DNA of 64,000 bases, taken from the NCBI RefSeq assembly GCF_038502225.1, contig NC_091293.1:17494286-17558285 (forward strand), in the 5' to 3' direction. This stretch comes from Cherax quadricarinatus (taxonomy: Eukaryota; Arthropoda; Malacostraca; Decapoda; Parastacidae). Positions 55,290 to 64,000 of the stretch are shown here, piece by piece (positions within the stretch are counted from its first letter, which is position 1; every line of letters begins with the position of its first letter). The notes beneath the pieces were generated by a model. The model was not told the DNA's origin, ran no database searches, and was given only the letters and a program-made list of their open reading frames with translations. Made by a program: the position numbers and the translations under genes.

Positions 55290-57792
55290 GATGGAACGGC
55301 TGAGTTGGGTGGCCCTTACATCCACCCAAAACACACACACACCCGGGTTGGCAAAGGTGGTTGGAAGGTACATTTTAATTGATAGATTTACCCTTCAAAG
55401 AAGAAGTAGGTAGTTTATACTGTTAGTACACTAATATTAGGATTATTGAGGCAACTGTAGATACTAATAATGTAGACCTAAGACCTTAACATAGGTAGTA
55501 ATAGGCCGGTAATATGGGCAGACCCTAGGTTAAGTTAGCTAGGGAGAACTGGCAGCCCAAGTTGAATGGCAAGGCATGGGATTTTAAGACCACAGTGCCT
55601 TCTTCTTTGTCGAAACTCCAAACGAGGCGCACCGCCATAACATCATGGTGATGCCCCACATGTCTACACATGTTTGCATGCAGCCAGCAGCAACAGCCTG
55701 GTTGATCAGGCTCTGATCCACCAGGAGGCCTGGTCATAGACCGGGCCGCGGGGGCGTTGACCCCCGGAACTCTCTCCAGGTAAACTCCAGGTAAACATGC
55801 TAGGCCCTGGGGAAATCTGGTGGAGGCACCTCGAAGTACCGTAGATGACCTCCTCCGTCAGGCCCATACAGTAAGACGAGATCTCCCTTTCTTTCTCAGT
55901 ATTCTGGCCAGTTTCTGGGGGGAATTTGCGAGTGAGTTGAACTGTGGGTCTTTGTGCAGTCAGACGGCCTATGATCGGTACATTCCAGCGTCTCCTCGTT
56001 GTTAAGCTTAGAAGCTAGTGTCACTTCCTGCATAGTTGTACTAGGGGATACTCACCCCCTTGGAAACAGGAATTTCTGAGGTGCAGGCAGGTCACTAATA
56101 CTGACTAAATATTGCAGGAATTAAGGCTCCCAGTTGCATGTGGTTCTGAGGGGAAGTCCAGAGGGGCTAAAGCTTAGGGAGGTTGAAGACCGGGATATAT
56201 TCTCCAACACCAAATAAGTTAGTCCTTCATTCGTGCATGCAGGCGAGATTTCTTGCAGCATCAGTCATTTATGGAAATCTGAGGCTGAGGTACCAGCCTC
56301 AGGGCTTGGTGCCAACAGAGCTTGCTAGGGTAGGCAACTCACATGGAGGCAGTCCAGACAAATTTTCACAAGTGGTCCTTTTAACCATGATGTGGAATAG
56401 CTAGGTTAAGTTAACATAGCTAGGCCACAGTTAGGAACCAGAGTTTAACAAAATTAGGTTAAGTCAGCACACCTAGGCCCAGAGACTTACACAGAGGCTA
56501 GGCCGAGCTGCCAATCACAGAAGTTATTATTTACAGTAATTTACAGGCAGGCCAGGTAGGCTAGAGAAACTTGTGGATTTAATTATTTACAGTGATTACA
56601 AGTAAACCAGGGTAGGAGACTTGTGTGTTAATCACTTATGGTTGATTTGCAAGGTAGCCACAGTTAGGCTAGGCTTGTGCAATATTTACAGCAGTTATAG
56701 TAGCTAGGACATATTTAACCTAGTTATTATTTACAGTGAATTCTAAAGCCAGGTTTAGGCTATAGCTGCACACTTGTGGAAAATACTGTATATATTTTCC
56801 GGAAATACGGTAATTTATAGGTAAATAGATGCCCTATATTGTATTTTTAAAAGAAGTATGTTATCGAAAAAAAGAAGGGGACTCGCCATCTTGGTTTTGA
56901 ATTTTGTACATACGTTGGTATAATGGGAAGAATTTTTCGTGCTCTAGAGGTTAAAATTGTGTTGACACCTCTCAAATAGGAGGCGAAATTGGTGGATGTG
57001 TATTCCTGCATAACTTGAGATATCAGACGACTGGACAAGACAGCTCCAGGAACCTCAGATAAGCTCTCTAGATTTGTGTATAATTCTGGCCAGTGTTTTC
57101 ATAAATTTAGTTAGTGAGGTTTTACTGAGTATGATACAACTTAATATCCAGTCAAATTGGTGAGTGATATTAAGATACATTTTCCTTCTGTTATGTAATT
57201 GTGTATATATATAACCATTTATTATTTTTAATATACAGTCCACAAATTTATATATTTACCAGTATTCCTGGTGTATGTATATTTCATTTAATTAATAGGT
57301 CCAGAGCAACTTGTGGTTATGACAGTGGTAGGTATCGAAGGGGGACATTTTTGCGACCTAAGTGTCCCAAATTCCTACTTGTCTATGTAACATTGATAAA
57401 TAATAATTATCTTTGTTATCATTTTCTGCTATGTATATAATGAGTTACATTCAGATAAATGCAATTTTCCACAACACTAGTTAGGTTAGGATTTACCTTA
57501 TCCAACCATCCATGCTAGACTGAGTAAGCTGGGCACAGTTAGGCCAAGCTGTTTACACACATTATTTATTTACTGTTTCATAAGTTGAATTGTTGAATTT
57601 ATTTGTGCATTATAATCAAGTGATTTTTTATTTGTAAAGACTGTATTTTTATTGCATGATTTTCATTGTCTTTGACTCATTTTTAATGTGGGATTTGTGA
57701 TTTTCACCAGAGACTAGCTTAAGTCCTGTAACTATTTGCTGACGTTGTACAGGAAACTGCTGGGTGGAGCTTTTACATTGATATACATTACA
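55290..57792 (+). repeat. BEL 5' LTR, remainder (inferred extent)
   Basis: The segment 55290-55450 matches 60466-60625 of the 3' LTR. Beyond that the 3' LTR is lost, so the end at 57792 is inferred from a CA followed two bases later by TGGGGTTTGAGAG, a possible primer-binding site. No host gene is visible in the interval. It contains a LINE-B tail fragment and AT-rich DNA. An LTR of about 2.4 kb net would be long for this group, so some of it may be leader or another insertion. Confidence 0.55.
55672..55794 (+). mobile_element. LINE-B 3'-tail fragment
   Basis: Only the last roughly 120 bp of LINE-B, including both conserved hairpins, inserted into the BEL LTR. Possible short duplication ACATG lies on each side (55666-55670 and 55795-55799). 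A severe 5' truncation during target-primed reverse transcription would produce this. Confidence 0.8.
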
Positions 57793-57980
57793 GTTGGGGT
57801 TTGAGAGCTAACAGTGTACATTTTGATTCAGATTAGAATCAATATAATAAAGGGTGTCGTTAAGCTTGTCGAGGAGCCTTGAGACCCGTTCATTCTTGCC
57901 TAACACCGTATCATGCTGTGGGGCGGGGGGGGGGCTGAGTAAAGTACAATTAGTGTCGCACTCCTTATTAAACCTCGACA

Positions 57981-60221
57981 ATGGCAGATGAGAATCCAGC
58001 AGATTCTGGTTCAGTGTTAGCAAAATTAAAACGATCAGTGGCTGCATACAAGGGACATCTGAACAGAACACGCAACAGGTGTAAGGTTACTAGTTAATGC
58101 AGTAAAGTAGACTGCGATGATTTGCAAGACTGAAGCATTTGGGGGAAAAATGGGAAGCCTACGAACGAGCATTCTCAGCATATGAGCTACAGGCTATTGA
58201 AGATGGTGAATCCCAGGACAGTCTTCGGCAAGCTCGGGACGAATTCACCAAGGATGATGTAGATTGTCACCAGGAGATGAATACGCGCAAAGATAAATTA
58301 AGCACATTAAAGGCTAGTAGGCCAAGTGAGGTGTCGAACACCGCAGGTACCACTAGCAGCCACACACCTGTCAATATGTTGCCCAGGTTGCCCCAGTTGA
58401 ATTTACCGACATTTGACGGGACCTTAACAGAATACATTGCTTTCTGGGATCAGTTTAAAGCCCAGATAGATGACAGAAACGATTTGTCAGATGCCGTCAA
58501 ATTGCAGTATTTACGATCACAGCTCAAAGGTAAAGCCCTAGACTTGGTCCGGCACTACCAAATCACTGACACTAATTACCAACATGCCAAAGACCAGTTA
58601 AAGGACATGTTTGGCAACACTGAAGAGATAAAGGTGGCTATACTTTATCGGTTGTTGGATCTAGAGGCTTGCCGACATGACCGTCAGAGCCTAGAGAAAT
58701 TCCACATTGAAATTATGAGCTTAATAAATAGTTTCAAAGATTTACATGATGAGGATGATTCAGAATGGATCATTAGTCAGGTGACAACAGTGGAAACTGG
58801 CTAGCACTACAGTACACGAGTTGCATTTGAAATATCGGACAAACCGGTTCATGATACAACATAATGTTGAGGGGCTGGGAGATCTCGTTTCTCATTTGAG
58901 TATAGGTGAGAGAGAAGAGTCACCACCATCACCACATAAAAACACAAGTAGTTACCCAAAGATCTCAGGAGAGCAATCTAAAGCTCATATGACTAACACT
59001 GGAGTGTACTATGGTAAAGAAGTGTCTAAGGCAAGAACCTCTAAGCAGAACCTCAGAGGCATTCATGCCAGAATATGCCTGTTCTGCAAAGGAGAACACA
59101 CTAGCACGAGTTGCTCTGAGTATACAACACTGAGAAGTAGGCAACAGAGACTAAAGGAGTTGAGACTCTGCTTCAAGTGTTGTGGGGAACACTTTGCCAG
59201 AGACTGTGACACCCAGCTCAGTGAGTGTCGAGTCTGTTGCAGAGGTAAGCACCATACTGCACTATGTCCCAATAATTTAAAGGAACCCCAGGCTAGTAGG
59301 GATTTCTCTCAGGTAGAGATAGAAAGCGAGTCCGAGCCTGAAATGGTAGCTACCATGATTAGTGGGAGTGAAGTCTCTAATCTGAGTGAGAATCATGGAG
59401 GTGCTGCCCTACCTACAGTCATGGCAGAGGTTGTAAATTGGCACAAGTCCGAAAGAACCCGATTATTCTTTGACTCGGGAGCACAAGTATCCTTGATAAC
59501 AAAGAAGTTGGTGGCTAAATTAAAGTTGAAGACCACCAGAAAGGTTTGTATGACATTGGGAGAGGATATAAGTCAGGTCCCACCCAAACCTTATGATGTT
59601 ATGGATGTCACAGCTAAATTAGGTGGACATCGCAGAGACATTACAGCCTTGGTGGTAGAGACGTTACCCACGGCAATTACAGCAAGAGGTCTTGCTGCAG
59701 CAGCCAAGCAATTGAAAGACCTTGGCGTGAAGCTGGCAGACCAAGGAATTACCACTGACACAGTCAGAAATGTAGGTATCCTGGTGGGAGCCAATCAGAT
59801 AGATGACTTCCTGTCTACACGACGGACTTTTAGGGAAGGAATTGGTTTATACAGATCCCCAGTAGGATACATCATAGGTGGCAGGATTCCACCTGAATTC
59901 TCTGCCATGCCAGAGAGGGAAGAATGTGTCCCCATTATAGCTGGGGGAGTAGTGATAATGAGTACCAGTATACACAATGAACCGCCAGGGAAGCTGAATC
60001 AGGTAGGGAGTGATGAACACTCAGCCACCTTGGGAAAACACTTTTATGGGGTAAGTAAAGAAGGAGATAGATTGCCATTAAATCCAGGGAACCTCGTATC
60101 AGTGGGAGGAAAGGCTACCAGAGCATGTGGGCCACTGAGTAGGAAAGTACAGAGCCGCTCAGCCAAGGCTAGACATACAAAAGATGTTAAAGTTAAAGGA
60201 AAGGGTGCTAAGACCACCTGA
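57981..60221 (+). pseudogene. BEL/Pao Gag and protease, broken frame
   Basis: The Gag start is the ATG at 57981 (MADENPADSGSV). A TAA at 58095-58097 and single-base shifts near 58130 and 58790 break the frame. Between them 58139-58804 encodes the DUF1759-like capsid region (LPQLNLPTFDGTLTEY, FWDQFKAQID, LRSQLKGKALDL). From 58821 the next frame holds three Cys/His knuckles (CLFCKGEH near 59077, CFKCCGEHFARDC near 59169, CRVCCRGKHH near 59227), then a retropepsin-like domain with FFDSGAQVSLI (Asp at 59472) and a DUF1758-like body (ILVGANQIDDFL). It ends at 60221 in a Lys-rich tail without RT. Family assignment is strong; function is lost. Confidence 0.88.
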
Positions 60222-60395
60222 ACCAACAAGTTTACACCCTTAGAGGTCCATGCGGCAAAAACTGGATGGTTGAAGTTAGACCAGAGTCTGCTCGATGAGA
60301 GTGGCTGGACGGCACTCGGGTCAAGGGTCCACTGTGGGGGCTTGCGGAAGGTGAACTTGATGTAGACTTATCGCATACCTTCGCCGGCGGGAAGA
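60222..60395 (+). other. BEL remnant between protease and 3' LTR
   Basis: A 174-bp non-coding joint where about 3 kb of RT, RNase H and integrase would be expected. It ends in a purine-rich GCGGGAAGA next to the LTR, a plausible polypurine tract. Confidence 0.6.
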
Positions 60396-60625
60396 TGTGG
60401 AAACTTATTCAGTCCTAAAAAGTTCCACAGGGCAGATACATCGTACGAAGATCCCAACATGTCACGGATGGAATGGCTGAGTTGGGGGGCCCTTACATCC
60501 ACCCAAAACACACACACACCCAGGTTGGCGAAGGTGGTTGGAAGGTACATTTTAATTGATAGATTTACCCTTCAAGGAAGAAGTAGGTAGTTTATACTGT
60601 TAGTACACTAATATTAGGATTATTT
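60396..60625 (+). repeat. BEL 3' LTR, truncated, with empty LINE-B site
   Basis: Begins TGTGGAAACTTATTC and follows the 5' LTR through AATATTAGGATTATT, then switches to LINE-D sequence. The contiguous CATGTCACGGATGG at 60458-60471 shows the target of LINE-B copy 2 before insertion. Confidence 0.85.
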
Positions 60626-60687
60626 TTTTATATATTTTATTTAAAACCAATACAGCATAACATATAAATAAAAATAAACAGGAAACA

Positions 60688-61385
60688 GTATGGATCTCAA
60701 TCCAAAAGGTACGCACACTGACAAAATAGACCCGACACAAAATACCCGACACACAAAGGATTGCACCTATATACTCGCAAGATATTACTGTATAACATAC
60801 AACAATAACTTACGGCAAGAATATAGCTACAAATAAACGCAGTAACAGGGTCGTGAACTGAAATATATACACATTCATGATTCAAAACCTGACATGTATA
60901 TAAAATTTACATATAACATGACATATGACCAAGGCTCAATACAATAAAAAAGAATATATACAAGAAATTGTATCAATTATCCCATCCTTCACATTAATCA
61001 ATAAACCAAAACCTAACATCCTAACCTTACTAGAACATCTACATACTTATCCCTAACAATACAGCTTTACATATACTAAAATACGAATAAACATAAAAAG
61101 AAAACAGCTTAGATTTAAAAAAGAAAGGCTCATTACTGGTACAATAAACCAGTATACAAAATCTCAAGACACAAAAGGACTGCGTCTATAAACTGGCTAG
61201 ATATGTCTGTATACCATACAGCTAAAACTTACATCAAGAACATAGCAATGAAAACAAACTGGTATCAGGGTACTGACCTAAATTATCAACTTTAAAATGA
61301 ATCGAAACATACATATATAAAGTTTTACATAAAGCCTGACCTATGACAAAGGCTCAGTACAATAGAAAGGAATATACACAAAAAA
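60688..61385 (-). repeat. Diverged tandem duplication in the LINE-D 3' UTR
   Basis: Two related segments about 418 bases apart (60688-60970 and 61105-61385) share blocks such as ACAAAGGATTGC against ACAAAAGGACTGC and ATGACCAAGGCTCA against ATGACAAAGGCTCA. They are diverged, so the duplication predates this insertion or is a family feature. Confidence 0.65.
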
Positions 61386-61832
61386 AAATGTTTCTCAAAA
61401 TCACATTAATCAGATGCACTGTAAGCACAAAAAAAAAACAGTATATAAGTATATCTCTACATGCAAAAACCCAGCACAAACATAAATACAAACTAAAACA
61501 CACTTCATATCACAAAGAACAATATTACTCAAGAATCGTGTCATATAAGACTGATACACATCCAAATAATACATAAAAAAAAACTTCGAGATTACACCAT
61601 ACATTCCTGAAATATGATACATAGATCATAACGAGTTCTCCAGCCCTACATCCACACTTGGCATGATAACCACAAGGTTGATGCAGATAATGCCTCAATG
61701 AAAACCAGGAAACCATTCCATACCCACATTCACAACACTCTCACGACACCCCCCCCCCCAAGAAGGCGAGCCTGCTGTGACCCCCTGACTCCCTCTCTAC
61801 CTATGAAAACCCCTTCACTCACTCATTATCAT

Positions 61833-61999
61833 TCACAGATTCACGAGAATTCCTAACGTTAGCATTCTATACCCCTCTGAGAAAACCTGATCCCACCTCC
61901 TCCCATACAATTCTCTGTTACGACACATCGTACGATAGAACGTTATCGCCAGGACCTTCCTTCGCTCTTCACTATCCCCTCTTCCCCTCATCACCCTCG

Positions 62000-62098
<99 letters not shown>

Positions 62099-63308
62099 CT
62101 GCCATGATATAATCTAAAGCTCTTATGATGCCCTCGTCTAACCCACCCATATCTAGACTTAAAGCACGCAGAACCGACACCCCACGGCCTCCCACCCTCA
62201 GTACCAACCTACTTAACCAGCACCTGACCTCTTCTAACCCTTCACAAAAATAAACTACATGGAATGCAGTCTCGTCCCCTCCACAGATGCCACATCTCCC
62301 ACCCTCCACAACCTGTCTGTTTCGTAGTATCGCTCCAGACGGAAGGATCCCATGCAGAAAACGAAACATCACCTCACGTGCCTGAGGGTTTAACTTCATC
62401 TTACTAAATCTATACCAAATACTCTTCCACGCATACATGGGAAACAAACCCTTAACTGAGACAACGCACCTACCTACAAGCAACCTACACAACCCTTATG
62501 TGAACCTTTCTCAGTTCCTTAACCAACATCACGGCCCTCAAAACGATTTTGCATTCCCTCAACTCCATTCCTCGAAACCACATACCCAGCCTGTCATGTA
62601 TCCTTCCCAACTGCCCCGCATTCACACCCACACGCAAAACTTCCCATTTAAGAAACACACATTTAGTCCTCCGTCTCAAATCCATCAACCCCAACCCACC
62701 CTGAAGTACAGGTAACATTACAACTTCTCTCCTTAACCAATCACAACATGAACCCCACAAAAATTTATACACCCATCTTAAGATCCCCGCAATCACTGTC
62801 CCTGTAATTGGGAACACAGCTGCGACATGCCAAACCTTACTATACAATAAAATGTTTACAGCTATCACTCGCTGTATAAGAGTTAGGTGCTGGGGTCTCA
62901 AAACACCTAGACGCCCCACGATCCTTTCCAATAACCTATCCGAGTTTTCCACCCGTGCCGCAACCATGTCATCCCTATAAATAATACCACAAATCTTTAA
63001 AGATACCACCCATTCTTTAACAACATTACATCTCCCCTCCACCCCCCCACCCAAGAACCCAACCCCATGCACCTTGACTTCGCGCTATTTACCTGCATTC
63101 CCGTGGCACTTCCAAACAATTGCACGACCTCATCCAACACTCCCATTGACATCCCCTCATGAATGAGAACAGTGGTGTCATCTACATATCCAATTAATCC
63201 CGGCCAGGCCCTCCCACCCCCCACACTTCCCTCACCTTGAGTACATAAGCTATGGTCAACCATTCTATAAAAGGGGTCCTGAAAACATGCAAACAATATT
63301 TGGGACAT
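61833..63308 (-). pseudogene. LINE-D reverse transcriptase C-terminal half, three frames
   Basis: The minus-strand pieces 62997-63308, 62485-63072 and 61833-62492 are consecutive parts of one RT, split by frameshifts near 63060 and 62490. They contain SQILFACFQDPFY (end of motif B), GLIGYVDDTTVLIHE (motif C, intact YVDD), GMQVNSAKSRCMG, an RT thumb-like region (LLYSKVWHVAAVFP, LGLMDLRRRTK) and a C-terminal Cys/His motif (CGICGGDETAFHVVYFC). A (TA)n microsatellite inserted in the last piece is read as alternating Ile-Tyr. Motif A and the endonuclease are missing. Confidence 0.82.
62004..62097. repeat. (TA)n microsatellite, about 46 repeats
   Basis: An uninterrupted AT dinucleotide run inside the LINE-D coding remnant. 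It keeps the frame open on the minus strand as an Ile-Tyr run. Its length is prone to sequencing error. Confidence 0.95.
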
Positions 63309-64000
63309 AAGAACATAAGAACATAAGAACGAAGGAACACTGCAGAAGGCCTACTGGCCCATGCGAGGCAGGTCCAAGTCCCTACCGGCTTAAGCCAATG
63401 CACCCAACCTAGTCAGGTCAGGTCACATTGAGTTAAGGGAGGAACACGGCAACCGACCTGTTAGCACAAGCTATCAGGTCTAACTCACACCCACCCACAT
63501 CTACTCATGTATTTATCCAACCTATTTTTAAAGCTACACAACGTTCTGGCCTCTATAACGGTACTTGGGAGTTTGTTCCACTCATCCACAACTCTATTAC
63601 CAAACCAGTACTTTCCTATATCCCTCCTGAATCTGAATTTTTCCAACTTAAAACCATTGCTGCGAGTCCTGTCTAGGCTAGATATTTTCAGCACACTATT
63701 TACATCCCCTTTATTTATTCCTGTCTTCCACTTATAAACCTCAATCATATCCCCCCTGATTCTACGTCTTTCTAGAGAGTGGAGTTTCAGGGCCCTTAGT
63801 CTATCCTCATAGGGAAGGTTTCTGATACATGGGATCATCTTTGTCATCCTCCTTTGTACATTTTCCAGAGAATTTATATCCATTCTGTAATACGGTGACC
63901 AAAACTGTGCAGCATAATCTAAATGAGGCCTAACCAAGGATGTATAGAGTTGAAGAACAACCTGAGGACTCCTATTATTTATGCTTCTTGATATGAAGCC
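63309..64000 (-). mobile_element. LINE-C copy 2, continuing beyond the window
   Basis: A minus-strand CR1/L2-like LINE whose 3' end is a short tandem tail (ACATAAGA repeated at 63304-63330 on the plus strand), followed by its 3' UTR and an open RT frame to the window edge. It interrupts LINE-D. Confidence 0.88.
63485..64000 (-). CDS. LINE-C reverse transcriptase C-terminus (partial)
   Basis: Open from the window edge to the stop at 63485, so the Met-like start at 63937 is internal. It reads LQLYTSLVRPHLDYAAQFW, LENVQRRMTKMIPC, LHSLERRRIRGDMIEVYK, NRVVDEWNKLPSTVIEA and ends FKNRLDKYMSRCGWV. This is the post-palm C-terminal region of a CR1/L2-type RT. No internal stop is present, unlike copy 1, so this copy may be younger. 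Catalytic motifs would lie outside the window. Confidence 0.85.
   Translation of the reverse strand, partial: GFISRSINNRSPQVVLQLYTSLVRPHLDYAAQFWSPYYRMDINSLENVQRRMTKMIPCIRNLPYEDRLRALKLHSLERRRIRGDMIEVYKWKTGINKGDVNSVLKISSLDRTRSNGFKLEKFRFRRDIGKYWFGNRVVDEWNKLPSTVIEARTLCSFKNRLDKYMSRCGWV

Larger units (their letters stand above)
52854..60625 (+). mobile_element. Non-autonomous BEL/Pao LTR retrotransposon with nested insertions
   Basis: LTR ends TGTGGAAACTTATTC occur at 52854 and 60396. The inferred 5' LTR runs to about 57792 and is interrupted by LINE-B copy 2 (52924-55289) and a LINE-B tail (55672-55794). The interior holds a BEL-type Gag and protease only. Fewer than 180 bases separate the protease frame end (60221) from the 3' LTR, so RT, RNase H and integrase are absent. 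The 3' LTR is broken at 60625 by LINE-D. Confidence 0.85.
60626..63308 (-). mobile_element. LINE-D, 5'-truncated non-LTR retrotransposon
   Basis: A minus-strand LINE whose 3' end lies in the BEL 3' LTR and whose 5' side is cut at about 63308 by LINE-C copy 2. It has an RT fragment (61833-63308) and a 1.2-kb A-rich 3' UTR. The C-terminal Cys/His motif and YVDD suggest an L1/Tx1- or R1-like group, which I cannot settle by eye. Confidence 0.82.

Overview
The window looks like repeat-rich DNA from an arthropod, most likely a decapod crustacean. The reasons are a (TTAGG)5 run, a tRNA-derived SINE, several non-LTR retrotransposon families, and a LINE whose GC-rich 3' tail I associate with crayfish and lobster genomes (recalled, not searched). 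I see no host protein-coding gene. Every coding signal that can be recognised is a transposable-element protein or remnant.

Positions 1-10,100 form a mosaic of minisatellites: a 26-bp repeat (882-1161 and 5600-7699), a 38-bp AT-rich palindromic repeat (7942-8483), a 23-bp repeat (8905-8996) and a 25-bp repeat (9376-10076), plus a tRNA-derived SINE (9046-9345). The 26-bp array is split by LINE-A (1162-5591, minus strand, 8-bp target duplication). LINE-A is a decayed Jockey-like element whose two ends carry copies of a stem-loop tail with a hammerhead-like core.

Positions 10,112-41,574 are one array of a 16-bp unit, about 31.5 kb. Because 16 is not a multiple of 3 and the unit has no plus-strand stop, all three plus frames stay open and encode the same 16-residue peptide in rotation. 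This makes spurious ORFs of up to 3187 codons. The array changes composition from left to right and contains multi-kb internal duplications. It also holds a 100-N gap flanked by a near-identical 2.4-kb duplicate that is probably an assembly artefact.

Positions 41,575-64,000 are nested retroelements. LINE-B copy 1 (minus strand) is interrupted by a small (TAAA)n-tailed insert and by a complete LTR retrotransposon (43,618-51,072). That LTR element has a single 1572-codon gag-pol with the domain order Gag, protease, integrase, reverse transcriptase, RNase H. Integrase before RT, with Ty3/gypsy-type domains, is the arrangement described for Gmr1-like elements. Its RT active site reads FDN where FDD is expected.

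To the right are a LINE-C fragment and a BEL/Pao element (52,854-60,625) that keeps only gag and protease. The BEL 5' LTR hosts LINE-B copy 2, which has an open 779-codon RT frame, and a LINE-B tail fragment. The BEL 3' LTR is cut off by LINE-D, and LINE-D is cut off by a second LINE-C. The order of nesting gives a relative age series for these families.
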